Source: Bacteroidales bacterium (GTDB lineage: Bacteria > Bacteroidota > Bacteroidia > Bacteroidales > Muribaculaceae). From it: 40,357 bases of DNA. The DNA lies in contig JAAVFQ010000014.1 in the NCBI GenBank assembly GCA_014800685.1, forward strand, positions 1-40,357, in the 5' to 3' direction. Each line of letters starts with the position of its first letter. Position 1 is the first letter of the stretch. Positions 34,255 to 40,357 of the stretch are shown piece after piece. Made by a program: the position numbers and the translations under genes. Below the pieces are notes generated by a model. That model searched no databases. It was not told where the DNA came from and saw nothing but the letters and a program-made list of their open reading frames with translations.

Positions 34255-36234
34255 ATGGTATCTATTAACAATCTGAGTGTAGAGTTCTCGGCGCGTCCTC
34301 TGTTTTACGATGTGTCTTACGTCATCAATAAGAACGACAAGATAGCCCTTGTCGGCAAAAATGGTGCAGGTAAGTCTACGATGTTGAAAATTATAGCTGG
34401 CCTTCAGCAGCCCACGTCAGGCACAGTTTCCAGCCCGGAGGGTATTACGTTCGGCTATCTTCCGCAGCAGATGGAGATTGCTGATGAGACTTCAGTAATC
34501 AATGAGGTTAAGAAGGCTTTTGGCGAACATCTCAGGCGCGATGCAGAGATTAAAGAAATTACGCAGCTCCTCTCCGAGCGCACGGATTATGATTCAGAAG
34601 AATATAATTCACTTATAGAACGGCTTGAGTTTCTCAACGAAAGGGCAGCCATGGAGGAGTCCGATAACATGGAGGCGGAGATAGAGCGCACTCTTCTCGG
34701 TCTCGGATTTATGAGAGAGGATTTCACCAGAGGCACCAATGAGTTCTCAGGTGGATGGCGCATGCGCATAGAGCTGGCCAAAATTCTGCTCAGACGCCCC
34801 GATGTGCTTCTCCTTGACGAGCCCACTAACCATCTTGATATTGAATCTATTCAGTGGCTTGAACAGTTTTTGCAGAAGAAGGCAAAAGCCGTTGTGCTCG
34901 TCAGTCATGACAAGGCTTTTATAGACAATGTCACGAAGCGTACGATAGAGATTTCATGCGGAAGGATATATGACTATAAGGTGAATTACAGTCAGTTTCT
35001 TGAATTGCGCAAAGAGAGAGTGGAGCAGCAGATGCGTGCCTACGAGAATCAGCAAAAGCAAATAGCTGATATTGAGGATTTCATAGAGCGCTTCAGGTAT
35101 AAGGCTACAAAGGCCGTTCAGGTGCAGTCTCGTATTAAGCAGCTTGAAAAGATAGTGCCGATAGAAGTGGATGAGGTGGATACTTCCCGCCTTAGACTTA
35201 AATTTCCTCCGGCTCCGCGCTCCGGCGATTTCCCTCTTATCCTTGATAATGTAGGTAAGGCTTACGGCTCTCATCAGGTATTTGATGGCGCCACTTTCAC
35301 GCTCCGGAGAGGTGAGAAAGTGGCCTTTGTGGGTAAAAATGGTGAAGGAAAGTCCACTCTGGTGAAGTGTATAATGAATGAGATACCCTTCACCGGAAGT
35401 CTGAAAATAGGGCATAACGTCAAAATCGGATATTTTGCCCAGAATCAGGCTCAGCTTCTTGATGGCGAACTTACAGTCTTTGAAACTATTGATAGAGTAG
35501 CTGTAGGTGATATTCGCCTCAAGATACGGGATATTCTCGGTGCTTTCATGTTTGGCGGAGAAGCCTCAGATAAGAAAGTAAAGGTGCTCAGTGGGGGCGA
35601 AAAAACTCGTCTCGCCATGATTAAACTACTATTGGAGCCGGTCAATTTCCTTATTCTCGATGAGCCCACGAATCATCTTGATATTAAGACAAAAGAGGTT
35701 CTCAAAAATGCCATCAAGGCCTTTGAAGGAACAGTTGTAGTAGTCTCTCACGACAGAGATTTCCTTGATGGTCTTGTGGAAAAAGTCTATGAATTCGGAG
35801 GTGGAAAAGTAAGAGAGAATCTCGGCGGAATATACGATTTCCTGCGTGCCCGGTCGCTTTCATCTCTGCAACAGCTTGAAAAGAATAGAGCCACGAAAGG
35901 GACCGAAATCTTGTCGCCGCAAGTTGCCTCTGCAAAAGAAACTGAAAACGAGCCTACTCCTAAAGAGAAAGCGATTCTTTCTTATAAGGAGATGAAGGAG
36001 CGTGAAAAAATGCTGCGTAAAGCCCGTAATGAAGTCGAAAAGGCTGAGAAAGAGGTGGAAGCTTTTGACGCGAAAATAGCAGAAATTGAAGAAATTCTTG
36101 CTTCCGGAAGTGCTGATGATAAGCTTTTCAACGATTATGCTCAGGCAAAAAAGGAGGCCGAGATGGCTATGTCTCGATGGGAACTTGCTCAAATTCAGCT
36201 TGAAGAGTTGCAGACTAAATTTTCCGAAGAGTAA
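34255..36234 (+). CDS. ABC-F family ATPase (Uup/YheS-like)
   Basis: A 659-residue soluble protein with two ABC domains and no membrane part. Domain 1 has GKNGAGKST at 34-42, signature FSGGW and LLLDEPTNHLD. Domain 2 has GKNGEGKST, LSGGEKTRL and LILDEPTNHLD. A basic, coiled linker (about 240-300) joins them. The C-terminal 60 residues (KEMKEREKMLRKARNEVEKA onward) are a coiled coil as in Uup and related proteins. ABC-F proteins act on ribosomes, and some protect against antibiotics; nothing here points to a specific resistance subtype. It is divergent from thiS. Confidence 0.92.
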   Translation: MVSINNLSVEFSARPLFYDVSYVINKNDKIALVGKNGAGKSTMLKIIAGLQQPTSGTVSSPEGITFGYLPQQMEIADETSVINEVKKAFGEHLRRDAEIKEITQLLSERTDYDSEEYNSLIERLEFLNERAAMEESDNMEAEIERTLLGLGFMREDFTRGTNEFSGGWRMRIELAKILLRRPDVLLLDEPTNHLDIESIQWLEQFLQKKAKAVVLVSHDKAFIDNVTKRTIEISCGRIYDYKVNYSQFLELRKERVEQQMRAYENQQKQIADIEDFIERFRYKATKAVQVQSRIKQLEKIVPIEVDEVDTSRLRLKFPPAPRSGDFPLILDNVGKAYGSHQVFDGATFTLRRGEKVAFVGKNGEGKSTLVKCIMNEIPFTGSLKIGHNVKIGYFAQNQAQLLDGELTVFETIDRVAVGDIRLKIRDILGAFMFGGEASDKKVKVLSGGEKTRLAMIKLLLEPVNFLILDEPTNHLDIKTKEVLKNAIKAFEGTVVVVSHDRDFLDGLVEKVYEFGGGKVRENLGGIYDFLRARSLSSLQQLEKNRATKGTEILSPQVASAKETENEPTPKEKAILSYKEMKEREKMLRKARNEVEKAEKEVEAFDAKIAEIEEILASGSADDKLFNDYAQAKKEAEMAMSRWELAQIQLEELQTKFSEE

Positions 36235-36291
36235 TGTAAACAGACTCTGAGACTCCGGAACTTGCTAACTACTAAAGATAACGACTCTATA

Positions 36292-38343
36292 ATGAAAATT
36301 CAAAATAATAATTCAGATATGAATCTTAAAAAGATTATTTTAGGCACCACAATATGCCTTCCTATGTTGGCCTCCGCTGCCGGCACGCATGGCATAGATA
36401 AGGATAACCTTGACCCGTCAGTGCGTCCCGGAGATGACTTCTACCAGTATGCCTGTGGCGGCTGGATGGCTCAGCACCCTCTGACTCCGGAATATTCCCG
36501 TTTCGGAACGTTCGATATGCTCCGTGAGAGAGCAAAAGTGCAGCTGAAAGACCTCATTACAAATCTTTCTAAAGATGAGCAGTCTAAAGTCAAAGGTACA
36601 AATGCCCAGAAGGTGAGCGATCTCTATTCTATGGGTATGGACTCCGTGAGACTGAACTCCGAAGGAGCCGCCCCGCTCAAGCCATTCCTTGACAAAATCA
36701 ACAATTCAAGACCAGAAGATTTTACCGACATCGTGGCATGGATGCACAATGGCGTCACGAATGTATTCTTCTCTACAGCCGTAGGTAGCGACTATAAAAA
36801 TTCTGACCGCAACATTATGCATATCGGGGAAACCGGTCTTGGCCTCGGCGATAGAGACTACTATCTGGAGAAAAATGAAGAAAACGATAAGATTCTTAAG
36901 GCTTACGAGAATTACGTCATGACAGTCATGCAGCTTGCTGGATATTCCGAAGCTGATGCACGCAGAGTCTGGAACAACGTCATAACCCTCGAAACCGAGT
37001 TTGCGCGCAATAAGAAAACCCGTGAGGAACGCCGTGATGCCAATAAGAGGTACAACATGATGTCTTACAGTGAGATTCTTTCTGCATTCCCAAATATCGA
37101 ATGGGACAGATATTTCAAGAATCTTGGTGTGGAAGATCTGAAAGAGGCGAATGTCTCTTCTGTCAATTTCATCAAATTTCTCAACGAATATCTTCCTACT
37201 CTCACTGAGCAGCAGCGTAAAGATTATATGGCCTTCATGGCTGTAGCCGATTCGTCTGCACTCCTGAGCGATGCTTTCTCCGACGCAGATTTTGAGCTTT
37301 ACGACAAAGTAATGAGTGGCAAGCAGGAGAAAGAACCCAGATGGAAAACTGCTATGGCACTTCCCAACAGCATATTCGGTGAGGCTGTGGGAGAACTCTA
37401 TGTGGAGAAATATTTCCCGAAAGAGAATAAAGAGTACATGGTGGAACTGGTGGGAAATCTCCGCAATGCTCTCGGAAAGCATATAGACAACCTTACATGG
37501 ATGTCAGATGAGACCAAGGCGAAAGCTCATGAAAAGCTCTCCTCATTTAAAGTTAAGATAGGCTATCCCGATAAGTGGAGAGACTATTCCGGCATCTCCA
37601 TTGATCCCGAAAAGAGCTATCTGGAGAATGTCTATAATGCCTCGGTATGGTTTCATGAGGATAATCGCAGGAAACTCACCAAGCCCGTTGATAAGGAGGA
37701 ATGGCACATGACTCCTCAGACTGTTAATGCATATTACAGTCCGCAGACTAATGAAATCTGCTTCCCGGCAGCTATTCTCCAAGACCCATATTTCGATGTT
37801 ACCGCTGATGATGCTCAGAATTATGGCGCCATCGGAGTGGTAATCGGTCATGAAATGACTCACGGCTTTGACGATCAGGGTAGAAAGTATGACAAGGATG
37901 GCAACCTTACTGACTGGTGGCAGCCTCAGGATGCAGAGGAGTTTAAAAAACTTGCAGATGCTCTCGTAGCCCAGTTTGATGAAGTGGAAGTGCTCCCCGG
38001 TCTTCACGCTAACGGACGATTCACTTTAGGTGAGAATATCGCCGATCAGGGTGGTCTTCGTGTGGCCCTTACCGCTTATCTTGACCACATGAAGGATAAG
38101 AAAATGGAGGATATTGACGGATTCTCTCCCTTGCAGCGCTTCTACCTCTCTTATGCAAATCTTTGGGCCGGAAACATCCGTGATGAAGAAATTCGTGCTC
38201 GCACAAAGTCAGACTCTCATTCTCTCGGACGAAATCGCACCAATGTCTCTGTAAGAAATATTGCTCCTTTCTTTGAAGCTTTCGGAATTAAAGAGGGTGA
38301 CGCTATGTTCCGTCCAGAAAGCGAGCGTGTGGTGATATGGTAA
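36292..38343 (+). CDS. M13 family zinc metallopeptidase (PepO/neprilysin-like)
   Basis: A 683-residue secreted or periplasmic endopeptidase. The zinc site is HEMTH at 520-524 with third ligand Glu581 in GENIADQGG. The substrate-binding NAYYSPQTNEICFPAAIL and the C-terminal RPESERVVIW (usually ending CxVW) fit the family. The chosen ATG 36292 gives 9 residues before MNLKKIILGTTICLPMLASA, a Sec signal; ATG 36319 gives a cleaner signal and may be the true start. It degrades peptides of moderate size. It follows the ABC-F gene with a 57-bp gap, and the next gene has its own promoter. Confidence 0.93.
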   Translation: MKIQNNNSDMNLKKIILGTTICLPMLASAAGTHGIDKDNLDPSVRPGDDFYQYACGGWMAQHPLTPEYSRFGTFDMLRERAKVQLKDLITNLSKDEQSKVKGTNAQKVSDLYSMGMDSVRLNSEGAAPLKPFLDKINNSRPEDFTDIVAWMHNGVTNVFFSTAVGSDYKNSDRNIMHIGETGLGLGDRDYYLEKNEENDKILKAYENYVMTVMQLAGYSEADARRVWNNVITLETEFARNKKTREERRDANKRYNMMSYSEILSAFPNIEWDRYFKNLGVEDLKEANVSSVNFIKFLNEYLPTLTEQQRKDYMAFMAVADSSALLSDAFSDADFELYDKVMSGKQEKEPRWKTAMALPNSIFGEAVGELYVEKYFPKENKEYMVELVGNLRNALGKHIDNLTWMSDETKAKAHEKLSSFKVKIGYPDKWRDYSGISIDPEKSYLENVYNASVWFHEDNRRKLTKPVDKEEWHMTPQTVNAYYSPQTNEICFPAAILQDPYFDVTADDAQNYGAIGVVIGHEMTHGFDDQGRKYDKDGNLTDWWQPQDAEEFKKLADALVAQFDEVEVLPGLHANGRFTLGENIADQGGLRVALTAYLDHMKDKKMEDIDGFSPLQRFYLSYANLWAGNIRDEEIRARTKSDSHSLGRNRTNVSVRNIAPFFEAFGIKEGDAMFRPESERVVIW

Positions 38344-38345
38344 AA

Positions 38346-38377
38346 TTTGCATAGACGGAAAAATTTGTGTAAATTTG
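38346..38377 (+). promoter_or_regulatory. Promoter of the DUF3127 gene
   Basis: TTTG at 38346 and TAAATTTG at 38370-38377 are 20 nt apart, immediately after the M13 stop codon and about 99 bp before the next ATG. Confidence 0.65.
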
Positions 38378-38475
38378 CAGAATCATTCCGGTGAGATTTT
38401 TTCAGTCTCGTACCCAATGGGAAATGCTCAGACCTTCTCCCGGATACCGTTCTACTTTAGTAATTATCAGAGCAG

Positions 38476-38895
38476 ATGGAACTACAAGCAAAATTAATAA
38501 AAAGCCTCGGAAAATCTGAAGGCGTCTCTAAGGCCGGCAACCCCTGGATGAAAACTGAATGGGTAGCTGAAACTTTCGGCCAGTATCCTAAAAAAGTAAA
38601 ATTCCACATTTTCGGAACTGACCGCAACAACTCTATCAATCTTGAAGTGGGCAAAGATTATTCTTTCTCATTTGATATAGAGAGTCGTGAATATAATGAA
38701 CGCTGGTATACCGATATTTCTGTGTATGCCGTTCAGCCCATTCAGAATCAGATGGCTCAGCCCAATGCCGGAAGTTGGGAAGCTGCCGCTGCTCCCTCCA
38801 ATGGTCCGCAGTTCGGCCAGCCGGCTCCGGCCGCTTTCAATGCTCCCGATTTCGGCCCTCAGCCCGGAAGCGCCACTGACGATCTTCCTTTCTGA
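38476..38895 (+). CDS. DUF3127 protein with SSB-like acidic tail
   Basis: A 139-residue protein. Residues 1-95 match the DUF3127 pattern: GVSKAGNPWMKTEWV, QYPKKVKFHIFG and SFDIESREYNERWYTDISVY, consistent with a small OB-type beta fold. A Pro/Ala/Gly/Gln-rich linker follows (about 96-133), then the tip DDLPF. This layout copies single-stranded DNA-binding proteins, whose acidic tail recruits repair and replication partners. Role in ssDNA or nucleic-acid binding is an inference; DUF3127 has no assigned function that I know of. It has its own promoter and a hairpin after the stop. Confidence 0.8.
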   Translation: MELQAKLIKSLGKSEGVSKAGNPWMKTEWVAETFGQYPKKVKFHIFGTDRNNSINLEVGKDYSFSFDIESREYNERWYTDISVYAVQPIQNQMAQPNAGSWEAAAAPSNGPQFGQPAPAAFNAPDFGPQPGSATDDLPF

Positions 38896-38919
38896 AAGTA
38901 GTCAGCTTTAAAATATGTT

Positions 38920-38956
38920 GAGGGTGTGTCAAAATGCAAAATTTTGGCGCACCCTC
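38920..38956. terminator. Hairpin terminator after the DUF3127 gene
   Basis: GAGGGTGTGTCAAAAT pairs with ATTTTGGCGCACCCTC (G-T pairs included) with almost no loop. Its stem is nearly the same as that of the hairpin at 6526-6566. Confidence 0.6.
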
Positions 38957-38979
38957 TATGATATATAATGGTATCTAAG

Positions 38980-39606
38980 ATGCAAATAGAGACTATCTTA
39001 AAATATTTTCCATCGCTCTCAGCCAAGCAGCAGGAGCAGTTTGATGTCCTGATGAGGCTTTACCCTGAGTGGAATGAAAAGATTAATGTCATCTCAAGAA
39101 AGGATATAGAGAATCTTGAAGTAAATCATCTTTTACATTCACTTGCTATTGCCAAATATATCAGATTTGCTCCCGGCACTGATATAATGGACTTCGGATG
39201 CGGAGGAGGACTCCCCGGACTCCCTTTGGCTATCCTCTTTCCGGAGTGTAACTTTCTTCTGGTAGACAGAACTGCAAAAAAATTAAGAGTCGCTAAAGAG
39301 ATAGCCGAGGCAGCCGGTATCACGAATGTAAAGTTCATGCATGGCGACGTGGCCGAGTGTAAGGAGAAGTTTGACTTTGTGGTTAGCAGAGCTGTTATGC
39401 CTCAGGCCGACCTTATGAAAATAGCAGGAAAAAATATAAGCTCTCAGCAGAGGAATGCGCTTCCTAACGGCATCATCACTCTAAAAGGGGGCGACCTGCA
39501 TGATGAGCTGAGACATTTAAAAAATTACAGTGAAGTAGTTCCTGTTTCCGACTATTTCGAAGAGCCGTTTTTTGATACGAAAAAAGTGGTATACACTCAA
39601 AAATAG
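38980..39606 (+). CDS. rsmG: 16S rRNA (guanine-527-N7) methyltransferase RsmG
   Basis: A 208-residue SAM-dependent methyltransferase of 16S rRNA G527. The N-terminal helical part has EWNEKINVISRKDIENL and NHLLHSL; the SAM site is DFGCGGGLPGLPLAIL; and DRTAKKLRVAKEIAEAAG and FDFVVSRAV follow. ATG 38980 (MQIETILKYFPSL) matches the family start better than ATG 38968, which adds MVSK. Loss of this enzyme gives low-level streptomycin resistance in other bacteria. Confidence 0.93.
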   Translation: MQIETILKYFPSLSAKQQEQFDVLMRLYPEWNEKINVISRKDIENLEVNHLLHSLAIAKYIRFAPGTDIMDFGCGGGLPGLPLAILFPECNFLLVDRTAKKLRVAKEIAEAAGITNVKFMHGDVAECKEKFDFVVSRAVMPQADLMKIAGKNISSQQRNALPNGIITLKGGDLHDELRHLKNYSEVVPVSDYFEEPFFDTKKVVYTQK

Positions 39607-39629
39607 CTAAGTCAGTGATTCAAATTTCT

Positions 39630-39665
39630 CAAGTTCTAAGAGTAAACAGACTCTAAAATAACTTG
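39630..39665 (+). terminator. Hairpin after rsmG
   Basis: CAAGTT(CTA)AGAGT, loop, ACTCT(AAAAT)AACTTG forms a two-part stem followed by AAAATTT. It lies 24 bp after the rsmG stop. The remaining 115 bp to 39780 show nothing I can name. Confidence 0.5.
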
Positions 39666-39780
39666 AAAATTTATGGCTTATGAGTACCCCGGAAATAGCA
39701 CTACATGTATAAAAAAACAAACATCAAAGGTATAAACTCATAGACTTTAAGTATCGCTTGCGTATACCCTGAAGGCTCCT

Positions 39781-40143
39781 ATGGCAAAAAAATCAAAATA
39801 GAGCAGGAAGATTTAGCTCGTCTGAAAAAGGATATTGAAAGGTTCATATCACGTCCTCTCCAATCTCCGGCTGATTATATCCTCCTGAGTGAACTGCTTC
39901 AAAAAGAGAAGTTTGGTTATATCCGTCCCATTACTCTAAAGCGTGTTTGAGGCTACGTGGTAGACAAGGGTGATGAATACACTCCGAGCGCTTATACTCT
40001 GAATACTCTCGCCAAGTATATCGGATTCAGTGATATACTGGAATATTGCTCCGGGTCAGATACTATACAGTCCAAGGAGTATTCCGGAGAATACATAGAG
40101 ACTGACTCACTCCCTGCAGATGCTGAAATCACCATCCTTTGGC
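39781..40143 (+). pseudogene. Decayed Bacteroidota regulator-like gene
   Basis: A frame reading KIKIEQEDLARLKKDIERFI, then SPADYILLSELLQ, TLKRV*GYV, TPSAYTLNTLAKYIGFSDI and AEITILW resembles a family of Bacteroidota proteins with TLKRLWGYV and TLxxLAxFxGF motifs, which I take as DNA-binding-like. Three lesions are seen. A run of seven A after ATG GC puts the ATG at 39781 one base out of frame. The expected Trp in KRVWGYV is TGA at 39948. The gene stops after ITILW (40142), where the insertion-sequence end begins. Confidence 0.6.
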
Positions 40144-40172
40144 GAGGCTGTCTAGCAAGTTTAGGCAGTCTC
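40144..40172 (+). terminator. Terminal IS hairpin with U tract
   Basis: GAGGCTGTCTA and TAGGCAGTCTC form an 11-bp stem (two G-T pairs) around GCAAGTT, followed by TTTTTT. Such terminal terminators in insertion sequences stop outside transcription from entering the transposase gene. Confidence 0.65.
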
Positions 40173-40200
40173 TTTTTTCGTTCAGTCAGGCTAAAAAATA

Positions 40201-40233
40201 AGGCTTTCATGCTGAAATTCAGCGCGAAAGCCT
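40201..40233 (+). other. Second hairpin inside the IS leader
   Basis: AGGCTTTC pairs with GAAAGCCT, and inside it TGCTGAA pairs with TTCAGCG. It abuts the promoter's TTTG and may further insulate the transposase gene from read-through. Confidence 0.5.
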
Positions 40234-40263
40234 TTGCTATGTCATAGATTTTTAGTAAATTTG
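40233..40263 (+). promoter_or_regulatory. Promoter of the transposase-like gene
   Basis: TTTG at 40233-40236 is followed after exactly 19 nt by TAAATTTG at 40256-40263, a perfect match to the Bacteroidota consensus, 35 bp before the ATG. Confidence 0.75.
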
Positions 40264-40298
40264 TGTTGCGCTTAAATCACTAATAATCATAACATAAC

Positions 40299-40357
40299 AT
40301 GGCAAAGTTAGCAATAAAATCTGACAATAGAAAACAAAATCTGCTTCTTCCTCCGTC
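40299..40357 (+). CDS. Transposase N-terminus (partial, runs off the edge)
   Basis: The frame from the ATG at 40299 encodes MAKLAIKSDNRKQNLLLPPS to the window end. The KQNLLLPPS stretch resembles the start of IS1182-type DDE transposases (a lead-in to a P-P-S-L-x-E-x-I motif). Only 20 residues are visible. Its position just inside an IS-type end with its own promoter supports the call. Confidence 0.45.
   Translation, partial: MAKLAIKSDNRKQNLLLPP

Larger units (their letters stand above)
40144..40357 (+). mobile_element. Left end of an insertion sequence, possibly IS1182-like
   Basis: The element starts at GAGGCTGTCTA within the decayed gene, forms a terminal hairpin, then a second hairpin, a perfect promoter and a transposase-like start, and runs off the window. 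The terminal GAGGCTGTCT resembles the ends of many Bacteroidota insertion sequences as I recall them. Family assignment is tentative because only 20 transposase residues are visible. Confidence 0.5.

Noticed and set aside
36706..37482. Long minus-strand frame (258 codons) opposite the M13 peptidase gene
   Set aside because: It is the antisense of conserved coding sequence, with no family resemblance.
39957..40247. A 96-codon frame starting at GTG 39957
   Set aside because: Its first part is the body of the decayed regulator-like gene after its TGA, and its last 35 codons run through the insertion-sequence hairpins.
1..40357. CRISPR arrays, prophage or conjugative genes, toxin-antitoxin pairs, defence systems
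   Set aside because: No regularly spaced direct repeats, integrase, phage, transfer, or defence-type genes were seen; the repeats found are dispersed, not in arrays.

Overview
The window looks like a chromosomal segment of a Bacteroidota bacterium, order Bacteroidales. A Muribaculaceae-like genome is possible but not provable from this sequence. Support comes from Bacteroidota-type promoters (TTTG, 18-20 nt, TAnnTTTG), a FeoA-FeoB fusion, an RprX/RprY two-component pair, DUF4491, DUF3127 and DUF4886 proteins, an rsfS-ftsH pair and many Sec/SpII lipoproteins. Almost all genes are housekeeping or envelope genes.

Layout. 1-187: repeat-like edge with a hairpin, then ftsE and feoAB (minus strand). 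3.4-6.4 kb: interspersed repeat, small lipoprotein and an S9 peptidase (minus). 6.6-13.5 kb: a minus-strand cluster of adaptor, RND pump, outer-membrane factor and lpxA. 13.8-19.6 kb: a second complete RND efflux operon on the plus strand, divergent from the first. 19.9-22.2 kb: DUF4491 membrane protein and a Pif1/RecD-like helicase whose TPR-like tail is cut off by an in-frame TAA. 22.3-22.6 kb: two identical tRNA-Arg(ACG) genes. 22.6-26.1 kb: folB, rpiB, mscS-type channel and a clostripain-like lipoprotein (minus). 26.1-29.7 kb: DUF4886 protein and rprX-rprY. 29.7-34.1 kb: ftsH, rsfS, sodB, thiE-like and thiS-like genes (minus). 34.3-39.6 kb: ABC-F ATPase, M13 peptidase, DUF3127 protein and rsmG (plus). 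39.8-40.36 kb: a decayed regulator-like gene interrupted by the start of an insertion sequence.

The strongest unexplained signals are three. (1) A family of short interspersed repeats with imperfect inverted ends (TAAGTAAGT...) has four long copies of 118-186 bp, at 3602, 19728, 23009 and 31770, and two minimal 35-41 bp versions at 4171 and 8793. One copy supplies the last codons and stop of rpiB, another the end of the S9 peptidase gene, and one is an exact 68-bp internal-deletion derivative. (2) A thiS-thiE pair has lost the features needed for catalysis: ThiS lacks its C-terminal Gly-Gly and ThiE has changes at most phosphate and substrate motifs, while both frames stay open. (3) Both window edges carry the same 11-bp hairpin arms, which on the right form the end of an insertion sequence. 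All calls are from reading the sequence; no database search was run.
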